From Coriaria nepalensis (taxonomy: Eukaryota > Streptophyta > Magnoliopsida > Cucurbitales > Coriariaceae), in NCBI GenBank assembly GCA_027186245.1, contig CP114494.1, positions 10,048,001-10,112,000 on the forward strand: DNA of 64,000 bases, in the 5' to 3' direction. The translations under genes were made by a program, and so were the position numbers. Positions 51,657 to 62,786 of this stretch are shown here, piece after piece; the first letter of the stretch is position 1, and the number at the start of each line of letters is the position of its first letter. The notes beneath the pieces were generated by a model. It had not been told where the DNA came from and did no database searches. It worked only from the letters and a program-made list of their open reading frames with translations.

Positions 51657-53637
51657 TTTCTCCTAATAAAAGATGCTATGCCTCTAATTCTTGGTAAACA
51701 ACCTTCTCAGAAGTACTTTTATGCTTCTCCAGTTTCCGTACCACAATAATTCTCACCGGAGAGTTCTTCTGCTTCTCATGAAAGCTGTAGTATTGTTGTG
51801 CAGAAGATTCTGGAAGAGACGGAACACTCTCGGTCTCAGCCAATATCTGAGAAGCAACTTCTGCTCCCTTTCTCTCCATTTCCTCAGCTCTCCCTCCACC
51901 ACCCTTTTGGCAGCTTCATCCATCTCTGCCTTCTTCAAAGCTGCCTCTGTTTCACCCTTCATATCCTCAATTTCCTTCCGGACTAGTTCCAATCTCTTAC
52001 GAGCCTCATTTTCACTAGCCCTCACAGCCTCGACTTGAGCCAAGGAGGCAGCTACTTTCATTTCAGCTAACATTTCAGACTCCTCCACTTTCCGGCTCAA
52101 TGACTCAAATTCTTCTTTCGAGATTGTGATCTGGGCCCCACTCTCTGAAGTTGATGCTCGAGCAGCACTGGTTCTCTCTGATCAAGAACATTTGTTTCTC
52201 CTGCTTTTACTTCTTCTGCTTCTTTTTCAGCAACTACAACTTTCTTCTCAGCCTCTTCCAAAGCAATTTTGGTTTCTTGAGCTTCTTTCTTTAGTTCTTC
52301 TGCTTTAGCTTTCATCTCTTCAGCTTCTCGTCTTGAGTTTTCGGTCTCTGATGATATCTGACTAAGGGTTGAGATCATTTCCTCATAAGCACTTCTGGGC
52401 TTAGATCCTTCTCCAACGAATGCTTCAAGCTCAGACTTACTCTTAGAAAGCATAGCATGCAAGTTTGTGGCAACATTTCGGTTTCTGCTTCCTTCTGCTT
52501 GAGTTCAGAGTGCTGTTTCTTTACATTCCCTAGCTCCAACTTCAGAGTTTCAACCAAGCTACAAAGAGAGTTTTCCTCCTCTACTACTTTAGGTAGAGAT
52601 TCTTAAGCATCATCCAGCTTTGAAGTAACATTCTTCACCAAAGCTAAATCCAAAGTCTTCATACTTTCCATTTGCTTCTGTATTGACCCGATTTCATCCA
52701 TTGTTTAAGATAAGACAGTTTCAAGATTTCAGGTTAGTTCTGGATCAAAATATTTCTTCAAGGCAAGCAATTTCCTTTCTGACTCTTCAAGGGATGCTTT
52801 ATATGAAAGTTTTTGCCAAGTCTTTTCAACATGTACATCTTCTTGATCTTTACGGGATTGCAATGATGCACTCTTTAGCCGCTCAATTGATTTCCGAGTA
52901 GCTGAAATTTCCTCAAGGAGCTCATTGGCTCTCTCCTTCTGTGCTGTAATGGCATCCCCAGCTTCTGTCTCTTGTTTCAAGGAAACAAGTTTTTCTTTCA
53001 AGGATGAATCTAATCTTCACGCATTTTCTTCAGTTCTTGCTTCGCAGCTTCTAATTCATTAATCACTACCACATACTGTTCTCTTGCAGTTTCCAACTCT
53101 TGTTTTGAAGCATAATCAGTTCAAGCAGGGCCGACTCCATTTGCTTCCTCAAGCTGTTTTCCTTGATTTTCCAAATCTTCTTTGACCTTAATTGCAGATT
53201 ATTTGGATTCAATCAGACAGTTCAGCTTAAGGGTCAGATCCTCAATGGTTCTTTTAGCCTTTTCTAACTCAACTAGTGCTTCAGCTTTGGTATTTTCAGC
53301 ATTCTGTAGCTGCTCTTTTAACTTGCTCAGATCCTTCTGAGCCACAATGAGTTTCGTCTCTTTAGCAAACACTCCCTGCAGTTAACGAACTAAAAGTCAA
53401 AACTATTTCAAAAAGCACCTCAAAATTGAATGGCTTTGAATTACAGAAAAATAAAAATGCTAGAAAGAAAATAACTACCTCTGCAGAATGAGGCTTAGCC
53501 TCCCTTATGGCACGCTTTCCCGGTGAGAAAGCACCTTCTCCAAAGAGAGACACTGCGTCTTTAACTGACTGGACTGGAGCTCTGGTGTCTACCTCTCCCA
53601 GCTCAGCTTTTGGGCTTTGATTGTCTTTTGAATTCAT
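51657..53637 (-). pseudogene. WEB-family coiled-coil gene, degenerate tandem copy A
   Basis: This is homologous over its whole length to the intact copy at 57082-59111. Exon 1 (53637-53479) is open and encodes VDTRAPVQSVKDAVSLFGE. Exon 2 (from 53375) is broken many times. In the exon 2 frame, GAA becomes TAA at 53199-53201 where copy B keeps ESKESAIK. A base is inserted to give GCTTAAG near 52603, a 16-bp stretch is missing near 52178, single-base changes near 53013 and 52850 shift the frame, and a deletion near the end (about 51700) changes VVLPSITG to VVYQELEA. The readable pieces are the usual Ala/Glu/Lys coiled coil (EAEEMKAKAEELKKEAQETK). No full-length protein is possible, although exon 1 could give a short peptide if transcribed. 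Confidence 0.9.
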
Positions 53638-54404
53638 TACAGCCCTCTTTTTTTTACATTTAATAATCGTATCTACCTCTTCTTAACGCTACCTACAAGT
53701 ATATATAAAACTGACCCATTACCTAACTGTACATCATCAAAAGTTTATCCAAACCAATGTCAAAAAAAAAAAAAAAAAAACTTAATTTGATGGTGATTTG
53801 ACAATCAGATATATTAATTTCAGAATGCATAAAAAAAGGATTAGGAGGTATAACCTAAGAAGAGAGACCTGAATCAAGAACTACAATAAGGATAACAGAG
53901 CAAAAGGAAGCTTATCTAAGTTGGAAATGCCAAGAACGAGCCTGAAAATTAACGAACCTGGTTAAGAATTAGAGACTACAAAGCGTAAACCCTAGAGATC
54001 ATCAATCGCACAAACCAAAGCGCCACGAACAAGAGTCAGTTACAGCCATGCATTTTCAGCAACTTTTGGCTTCCGATCGTCCTCACCGGCCACCTTGATC
54101 CTTCAAATTCTAAAAACCATTAGAAACGCACTCTTCGATATAAATCAAATGCTTTAGCGAGAACTTCCGACTTTCCTAGGGATTTCATCCAAAAACAGAA
54201 TCTCGGCTCAGGAAATTTGAAGCCAAGAGAGATTTCGAACGTCTTTGAGCTAGAGTCTCTAAGTAAACGCCTCACAATCGGTGAGAAAGATAACAAGAGT
54301 TCGCAAGAGGTTCGGATGAGACAGATCGAAAAATATGGGAAATTCAAAAAAATTTACGAGCTTATGCTTATCATATAAGTCAAAAAAGATATTGGGAAAA
54401 TAAG
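53638..54404. other. Upstream region of WEB copy A
   Basis: No gene. The stretch 53930-54340 is clearly similar to 59460-59850 upstream of copy B (shared AACCCTAGAGATC, GCCATGCA, AACCATTAGAAACGC and GAGATTTC), so the duplication included the leader and promoter. An A run lies at 53761-53779. Confidence 0.7.
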
Positions 54405-56424
54405 GTGTTAGGACAATCTCTTATGTGAAGATGACTAAAGGGAGAAGAAGTCCTTACATGATGGTTGGAAAGATGAGGAAAGCTAGTAAAACCTGTGAGG
54501 GCATTGCCAGGCAGTGGTCAACACACACCACCTTTTTTCAAAATACTTATTGAATTTAGCAAGGTCCATCTCTAGAGGCTCCTTTTTGAGTAGATGTATA
54601 GTACCAGCCATGAATCCCATGGCTGAGGTCGACAAGGGAGAGGAAGAAGGAGACGGAAGGTTGACGATGTGTCTTCTCTTCAAAAATTATATATAGCCCT
54701 AAAATTTCTCGCCATGCAGTGGGCATTAGTTGGTCTGGCAGTAAATGCCAAGAGTAAAGAAGTGCGTGAATGAAAGCGTAACGAGAGGCTTGAAAGCCTA
54801 CATCAAACATCAACGGATAGGCCACAATCTCGGATGCGTCGCTCATCCCCACTTGCTAAATTCTCTCATCGCGTTAGGTATTCGAAAATTCAAAACCGAA
54901 GGAACATCGTAGTCGTTCGGCAAGTCATCCCTTTCAACCTTATCCAATATGGAGGCCACTAGCTTGCAGCGATCCTCGGGCAAAGCCGACCTCCTAGGGA
55001 CCTCTGGTGATTGAGAGCCATGAGTATCCCCTATCTTCTTTGTATCTATCTGATCAAGGAGTTTATAGAAAGGCCAACTTCAGAAAATAGAAAAGCAGAA
55101 AATGAGGGACGTGGGGTGATGAAGGTCGGACACCCTAGGGCCTAGGTCTAGAAGAAGCTGAGGGATGTATGTCTGAAGCTGACCTATAAAGAGCCAACTT
55201 TGAGCCCTAAAAGATTGGTGAAAATTTAAAAACGTGGGAGAGAATGACCCTTCAATCACTGAGGAGCAGACTAATCCTAGAGTAGGTGTGTTAAGCGTAC
55301 GACGATAAAAACCCTAGGAATGGCTGCCTAAATCTAAGGGCAGTCTTGCGAGAACACTTAGAAGTCTAATTTCACATGCACTTTGGATCAAAACACTCGA
55401 AATTCAAATATTTCATATGAAAATCTAGAAAGCATAGACTGACTATGAAGAATGTCTATGGCAGAAATAACAGGAGATCCAGAAAACTTACTTAGTCGCC
55501 AAGACATCATTATAGATAGCTGCGGAGAAAATGTGCCCACGCAGGAAATTGTCGGTGAACGGAGAAAGAACTGCGGCAAGGAAGCTTTGGAGAGAAAAGG
55601 TCGGAGAAATGGCGACAGGAAGAAAGTGAAAATAATAAAAGTATAGTCAGCAATGAAATAGAAAGTGTAAGGTAAGCCAGGGGAGAGAGAGAGTTAGCTC
55701 GAAATGCGAACGAACGTGACATTTAATGGACATGTGTAGATAAATGAAATGGTAGGGCAGTTAAAAAGACATGGGTGTGGTCTCTAGCACTAATTCCAAG
55801 GTAGCCCAAACTGACCGAGATCAGCCTCTACCCCTAGGCGGACACGAAAGCTAAAGGGCAGGTGTCATGTGGTTCTCGTCATCTCAAACTGCATGGCAAC
55901 GGGTTAACTATTGGGTGACAAGTAACCTAGTCTTCACCCTCGGCCAGGGCTGAGCCCATCCGAAAAAATCTGATGGAGCTGATGGTCCAACGTGTCGGTC
56001 GATCTAGGGGAAAATACCCCTCGATGGAGAGAGGAGATGATCCTAGGAAGCTATCATTGACCTGAACGTCGTGAACGACTTTAGGTTCCCACATTGGAGT
56101 TCTAGAGATTGAACGAGGGGGATCACGTATGGCCTATATGTAGACCCCTATGTGGCTCAAGGGCCAGAGGGCCCACTATGATTTTGGCCCGAAAGCCGAA
56201 CATATAAAAGGGGGACGAAAACTTGGGAAAAGGTACACAGTGACAAACTTTACAATTGCCTCTCCTTATCTCTAAAAGAGAATCCTAACTGACTTTTGAT
56301 CGTCAGAGGGAGTACGACGGCCATCACCTCGATGATCCCTTGTTGACCTGTGCAGGTAAATTAGACTTTGGAATATACTACTAGTCGTAGATCCTTTCAG
56401 ACGAATGAAAATTTGCATCAACAC
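54405..56424 (-). mobile_element. Candidate solo LTR (Ty3/gypsy-like) or TIR-ended element, about 2.0 kb
   Basis: The ends GTGTT (54405) and AACAC (56424) are perfect inverse complements, and both are flanked by the 5-bp direct repeat ATAAG (54400-54404 and 56425-56429). The right half has features typical of large plant gypsy LTRs read on the plus strand: ACATATAAAAGGG at about 56200, AACTGACTTTTGATCGTCAGAGGG near 56288 and GACGAATGAAAATTTGCATCAACA at the end. I see no internal gag or pol, so it would be a solo LTR left by recombination. The TGTT/AACA form usual for LTRs would place the ends one base inward, which does not fit ATAAG as the duplication. That leaves the class open. The strand given is nominal. 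Confidence 0.5.
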
Positions 56425-57081
56425 ATAAGATAATGAGATTCAAATGCATACTTGCACTCAATTGTGTTATGCATGTAAGACATAACTAGATTTTACACGA
56501 CCATGCATTAATGTTAGGTTGAGAGAAATTCGCTTAATCCAATAATAAATATTACATCATTTAAAATAAATAAGTAAACAATATTTTAAATGATATGACA
56601 CACCCCTATTGATAAACTAAATTATATTCAAAATCGCCTAAATTTATCTCGAATTATATAATCCGGACATCATACAAGGCTTACTCTTGTCCTCAGGCTC
56701 AATCCAACTCCCAGAAAGGCCTGAAATTATTCCATTTTGGAATTGATTATCATTGTACTTCAAATTATCTCCTAAACATAGACTTATGTGGGACCAATAA
56801 ACCATACAAATGCACTGAAAGTCTAAAATGGTGCCGGGGGGGGGGGGGGGGGGGGGGGGATATATACAAGATCTTTTCCAACAACTAAGACAAACAAGCA
56901 AAGCAAGAAACCAGATCCTACCTCAAAAACTTCAATCAATAATATCTCACAACTTGGTTCGTATTTTCCCATGTAGGAATGCAATCACTAAACTTGCTTC
57001 AAAGCCATGTCTTGGAACTTGTATTCTACAGAAAAGGATACAAATTATACACAGTCAAAAACATACCTGCTCAACGCAGAA
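56425..57081. other. Region between the candidate element and WEB copy B
   Basis: I see no gene. It holds a (G)24 tract. From about 56880 it resembles the 3' flank of copy A. Confidence 0.5.
56836..56859. repeat. Poly-G tract, 24 guanines
   Basis: An uninterrupted run of 24 G. It could form a G-quadruplex and is also a place where assemblies commonly misjudge length. Confidence 0.85.
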
Positions 57082-59111
57082 CTACTTCTTCTTCCTTATA
57101 AAAGATGTCATGCCAGTAATACTTGGTAAAACAACCTTCTTTGAAGCGCTTTTCTCCTTCTCCAATTTCAGTACCTCGATAAATCTCACCTGAGGGTTTT
57201 TCTGCTTTTGATGGAAGCTATAATGGGGTTCTGGAGAAGATTCTGATGCAGATTGAATACTCTCTGTTTCATCCAAAATCCGAGAAGCGGATTCAGCCGC
57301 CTTCTTCTGCTCTCTCTCTCTCCATTTCCTCAGCTCTCCCTCCACTGCTCTTTTAGCAGCTTCATCCCTCTCCGCCTTCTTTAAAGCCTCCTCCGTTTCA
57401 CCCTTCATACCCTCAATTTCCTTCACGGTTAATTCCAACCTTTTTCGAGCCTCATTTTCTCTAGCCCTAACAGCTTCGGCTTGAGCCAAGGCAGCAGCTA
57501 CTTTCATTTCGGCTAACTTCTCAGACTTCTCAACGTTCTGACTCAAAGACTCAAACTCTTCTTTCGAGATTGTGATCTGGGCCCCACTCTCTGAAGTTGA
57601 TGCTCGGGCAGCACTGGTTCTCTCCGACAGGTCCTTGATTTGATCAAGAGCATTTGTTTCTGCTGCTTTTGCTTCTTCTGCTTCTTTTTCAGCAACTATA
57701 AGTTTCTTCTCAGCCTCTTCCAGTGCAATTTTGGTTTCTAGAGAATCTTTCTTTAACTCTTCTGCTTTAACTTTCATCTCTTCTGTTTCTCGCCAGGCAT
57801 TTTTGGTTTCTGATGATATCTGATTAAGGGTTGAGATCATTTCTTCACAAGTACTACGAGCTTCAGATTCTTCTCCTATGAAAGTTTGAAGCTCAGACTT
57901 ACTCTTAGAAAGCATAACATGCAAATTCGAGACAATGGATTCAGTTTCTGCTTCCTTCTCCCTGAGTTCAGAATGCTCTTTATTGACCTTCTCTAGCTCC
58001 AACTTTAGAGATCCAACCAAGCTAGAAAGAGAACTTTCCTCTTCTGCTACTAGATGTAGAGTCTCCTTAGCATCATCCAGCTTTGAAGTAACATCCTTCA
58101 CCAAATCTAGATCCAAATTCTTCATTCTTTCCAGTTTCTTCTGTATTGACCCGATTTCACTCATTGTTTCGGACAGCAATGATTCAAGACCTTGGGTTAG
58201 TCCTGGATCAAAATCTTTCTTCAAGGTAAATAATTTCTTTTTTGCCTCTTCAAGGGTTGCCTTATACACTACTCTTTGTAGGTCCTTTTCAGCAAGTATA
58301 TATTCCTGTTCTTTCTGAGATTTCAATGATGCAATCTTCAGCTTCTCAATTGATTTCTGAGCAGTTGAAATATCCTCCAAGAGCTCACTGGTTCTCTCCT
58401 TCTGCGCTCTAATGGCATCCCCAGCTTCTGTCTCTTGCTTCAAGGAAGCAGTTTTTCTTTTCAAGGATGAATCATAATCTTCATGGATTCTCCTCAGTTC
58501 TTGCTTAGCAGCATCAAGTTCGGTAATCACAACCAGATATTGTTCTCGTGCAACTTCCACGTCTTGTTTGGAAGCATCATAACTGTTGGTAGCACTGAGT
58601 CCATTTGCTTCATCAAGCTGCTTTGCCTGATTTTCCAAACCCTCTTTGACCTTAATTGCAGATTCTTTGGATTCGGTCAGAGATTTCAGCTTAAGGGTCA
58701 GATCCTCAACGGTTCTTTTAGCTTTTTGTAGCTCAAAAAATGCTTCAGCTTTGGTATTTTCAGCATTCTGCAGCTGATCTTTTAACCTGTTCAAATCCTT
58801 CTCAGCCACAAGGAGTCTAGTCTCTTTAGCAAATACTCCCTGCATCAAAAGAGCTAAAACTAGTCTTCAAAAGCACCTCAAACCAGAGTAACATGATTAG
58901 AAAGATAAATGCATAAAAAAAAAGTAACCACCTCTGCAGAATGAGGTTTGGCCTTCTTGACAGTGGGTTTTTCTCCAGAGAAAGCACCTTCACCAAACAG
59001 ATTGACGGCATCTCTAACAGACTGGAATGGTGCCCTGGTGTCTATCTCTCCAACCTCAGCTTTCGGGCTAGGTGATGAATGTTTAGTATTTTGATTGTCA
59101 ATTGATCTCAT
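57082..59111 (-). CDS. WEB family coiled-coil protein (DUF827, TREPH1/At5g55860 type), intact copy B
   Basis: Two exons, 59111-58932 and 58839-57082, joined at SAE|GVFAKET, give 645 residues (the Arabidopsis protein is about 649 by recollection). The N-terminus carries the family motif IDTRAPFQSVRDAVNLFGE. Most of the rest is one long coiled coil with heptads rich in Ala, Glu, Lys and Leu, including EMKVKAEELKKDSLETK, and the tail ends MTSFIRKKK. There is no membrane segment or enzyme motif. WEB1/PMI2-type proteins act in blue-light chloroplast movement, and the At5g55860-type member (TREPH1) is reported as touch-regulated. A scaffold role is likely. The tandem copy A is dead, so this is the only functional one in the window. 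The extent of the homologous leader suggests shared ancestral regulation. Confidence 0.88.
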
Positions 59112-60506
59112 TACTGCCGGTTATTTATTTTATTTTTTTTCCACCTCTCTTATCTGTTTCTTCCTTCAGTGGAACCTACAGGGCTACAAGAATATACAAA
59201 TTCAACCTTTCCTCTTAATAAGTTCCATTCCTGAATCAACACTTGGCTCAAGAAACAAACCATCTATGTAACATACTAACATTCTCATACAAATTTCCCA
59301 ATCCAGAATTCAGTAAGGCTTCCATTAGAAACCCCCCCCCCCCCCCCCAAAAAAAAAAGAAAAGCAGCAGAGAAATCCAGATAATGGAATAACAGAAGCA
59401 AAAGCAAACATATAAATTGGAAAAGCCAAAAACAAACACAAAAAAGTTTACTTAACTAAAAACACTGTTCGAACCTCGTTAAGAATGAGCGACTATAAAC
59501 CCTAGAGATCTTCAATGGTCGTAACCAAAGTGCCACTAGCAAGAATCACTCATAGCCATGCACTTTCAGTAACTTATAGCTTCAGATCATCTTCAGTACT
59601 AGGCCGGCATGCTCCTCTTTGAAATTCGAAACCATTAGAAACGCGCAAACAGATCAAAAAATCAAAAGCCTCAGCAAAGAACTTCCAACTTTTCCAAGAG
59701 ATTTCGTAAGGTAAACAAAAAATGAACTCGGCTCCGAAATTTTGAACTGAAGACAGATTCCGAAAGTACTGGAGCTCGAGAATTTCATTAAGCTCCTGAA
59801 AAATCAGCGAGAAAGATTGCAGGAGCTTTCGCAAAAGTAAGACTAGGAGATTTGATCGAGTAATGGAAACTTATTAGGAGGAAAGGTTTAGTAGAGAGGT
59901 AATGAGAAGGAGAGATTCTTACTTCTTTTATTTTCTTATTTTTATTTTTTTAAATTAATAATCTAATATTTGCTTTAGTTCGAAGTTGTTTAACGACTGG
60001 AAAACAGTAGGAACTAACATATAATCCATCTTTGATATTATGTTAACAAAGTCATCACTTTTTTAGAGAGATTTCTAAGTTTCACATTGTTCTTCTAACT
60101 TATTGAAAGACGCTTGACATGTCAACTTTAGAGGTTAGGTGTATTTGTAAAAAATTTAAGACAATGGGTATCTCTACAATTGAAAAAATAGGTATTAGGA
60201 TGCCAAAAAACAGTTGCATTTGTATGATGGTAATTCCGATTCAGCAAACGCGGCACCAGCTGGGAGTCCTAACTTCTTTAATGCCTCATAAAAGAACAAT
60301 GTGAATCAATAAGTAGAAACTAGAGACAATTTCAAAGGAGTTTTCTCTACAACAATTTTGGCAACTTCTGCAATATTATAAAAACGATGTTTCCATAGCA
60401 ACACATTTGTCAATGTGTGTGAAAGTTCCTCTTCATCCTTCCCAACCGGAAAAGAAAAAAAAAAACAACAACAAGAGCAAATTACGGGGGGGATAATAGT
60501 TTTTAT
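59112..60506. other. WEB copy B upstream region and D6PK-type kinase 3' flank
   Basis: No gene. The right-hand portion (60300-60506) is the probable 3' UTR of the kinase, with an A run at about 60452-60461. A 17-C tract lies at 59332-59348, followed by ten A. The stretch 59460-59850 matches the leader of copy A. Confidence 0.55.
59332..59348. repeat. Poly-C tract followed by poly-A
   Basis: Seventeen C followed by ten A, in noncoding DNA upstream of WEB copy B. Confidence 0.85.
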
Positions 60507-62786
60507 CTAGAAGAAATCGAATTCCAAATAATTGCTTTCATCAGAGAAAACAGCTGAAGCAGCAGTCACTTTATCACTTGCTGTAGTAGAAGAGGGTCCC
60601 GGAATTCTCGGAATCTCAATGACGGGCCTCGGAATCTCAGGCGGGCTAGCACAACGGATCAAGGCCCAATTCACACCTTCAAAAAACGGATGCTGTTTAA
60701 TCTCTGTCGCTCCACGCTTATAAGCCAACCGATTCTGAGGCTCTTTAACAAGCAAGCCTCTAATCAAATCCCGGGCCGAAAAACTAACCATTGGAGATTC
60801 TGGAAACCGTAGAGGCTGGCCCACCACATTGAACAAAGTTTGACGATTTCCGGACCCTTTAAATGGAGTCTTCCCGAACAAAAGCTCGTAAAGAAAAATC
60901 CCGAAAGTCCACCAATCTACAGCACTTCCATGACCTTCACCTTTGATAATCTCGGGTGCTAAATACTCGTGGGTCCCAACAAATGACATGGACCGGGCAT
61001 TAGTGGGCTCTGCAATGAGCTCGGGCAGTGGGCTCACCTGGTTGCCCATTTCGTTTTTGGGTTTTCTCTCTTTTTTTGATTTTGAGAAGAGGAGGCGAGG
61101 TGAAAAGCAAGTGGTGGGCATGACACAAGATGGTTGGATACAAGAGGGTTCAATGCAAGCTGGTTGGATGCAATAGACCAGGTTTCTCCGGAGAGGGTCA
61201 GATTCTGGGATGGAGGACTTGACAAGGGTCGGGCTAGAAACACAGCGGAGTGAAAGGTCAAAGTCGGAAAGCATTATATGACCATCTTCTCTAACAAGGA
61301 CATTTTCCGGTTTGAGATCACGGTACACGATTCCAAGCATATGGAGATATTCTAGAGCAAGGAGAATTTCTGCCACATAGAATCTGCATGTGAAAAAAAT
61401 ATTGAACAAAAAGTTTGAGGGATAGATAAAGAGAGGGATACCAATAATAGATTTTTCAATGCAAAAGATATCATGAATATTCGCTTTATATCACATTATC
61501 ACTCTACCATTACAAATTTTGCAATGCTCTGTATTACTAGCGTCCATTAGACTTAATTCAATAAATTTATCACAATATTACATTAATCTAAATACAATCC
61601 TAAACTAAATCCAGTTTCAAAATCCAATTTAAAAACCGCTAAGGCAGACTGACCCTACATTTGAAACTCTAGTTTGGGTCTAAGATCCAGTTTGGGATAT
61701 AGCTTTAGTGTTTCTAAAACATTGGTCAAAACCCAAAATCTAGCTTACCTTGCAAGCTTAACTGAGATACAATTTGCAAAGACTTTACTTTACCTAAACT
61801 CCATATTTGAACATTGACCCGAACAGACCCTGAAGTAACTAGTTTGGCCAAGACAGTACGTCACACAAAGCAAACCGCACGAAATCAATAAACGACAAAA
61901 CTAAATCTTCCAAGAAAATAACAAAACTAAAAACTTTTCAGCTACACAATAATATTTTAAAGAATGATACATACTTGACTGCTTGTTCGGAAAAATACTT
62001 TCCAGGCTGCCTCTGGCGAAGAGTATGCAAGTCACCTCCAGGGCAAAACTCCATAACCAAACAAGAGAACTTATCCGTCTCAAAATGTGTATAAAGAGTC
62101 GGCAAAAAAGGATGGTCAAGTGATTGAAGAATCTCTCTTTCGGTTTGAGCTCGAAGAAGCTTCTTACGGCTCACTAAAGATGCCTTATCCATAACCTTCA
62201 TAGCAAAACAACACTTTGTCCCTCTCAATTCAGATAGATAAACACATCCTATATCTCCACTTCCAAGCTTCTTCAAAAGTCTAAAATGGCTAACGCCCAA
62301 AACACCATCTTTCAAACGGACTGCTTGGATCGCTTCCCATCTTACATCATTTGCTTTGTGAGGTTTATTAGCCGAGCTGCTTAAGCTACTACATGAACTC
62401 TCATCACTCATATCACTACTTGTACTACCTCTACACATACTACTTTTCCCACTATCCAGAAATTCAGGCCGGTCACTGTGGGTTTTACCGATCCCCACTT
62501 TAGATGAGGCTTTCTTTTGCTCTTGTTTCGGATGAGCCAAGGAGTAACTTGTTTCCAACTTATCAGCTAAGGAATTAGAGGACTCTTCTTTCTTCTCCGA
62601 ATTTTCCATAGAAACCTCCTCCTTTGATAAAACTTCTTGTGCTCTTTCAGGTACTTTTGTTGGGATAACTGGCTCGGTTTTGCTTTCCTTTGTGATTTGC
62701 AAAGGGGGATTTTGTTCTGGTTTTTTATTACTAATCACTTTCTTTTGGGCTTCTTCAGAAGTTTTGGTACCAGATTTGGAGTCCAT
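60507..62786 (-). CDS. D6PK: AGCVIII protein kinase, D6PK/D6PK-like type
   Basis: Two exons, 62786-61975 and 61383-60507, join across a Lys codon to 562 residues, somewhat longer than D6PK (498 by recollection), mainly in a charged low-complexity N-terminus of about 150 residues. The kinase domain has [11 protein letters not shown] (174-184), FAMK with Lys197, YRDLKPEN (Asp293), the plant-specific DFD in place of DFG (311-313), a long insertion between DFD and the activation loop including CIQPSC and [23 protein letters not shown], and the C-terminal FDFF, an FxxF hydrophobic motif for PDK1 docking. The family phosphorylates PIN auxin carriers at the basal plasma membrane. The basic KERKPK patch in the insertion fits the polybasic membrane-binding site reported for D6PK. 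A spliced leader ends at 62877, with its first exon near 63573-63700. Confidence 0.93.

Noticed and set aside
57935..58318. 127-codon plus-strand frame inside WEB copy B
   Set aside because: It is antisense to the intact coiled-coil gene, with Ser/Phe-rich translation typical of antisense coiled coils.
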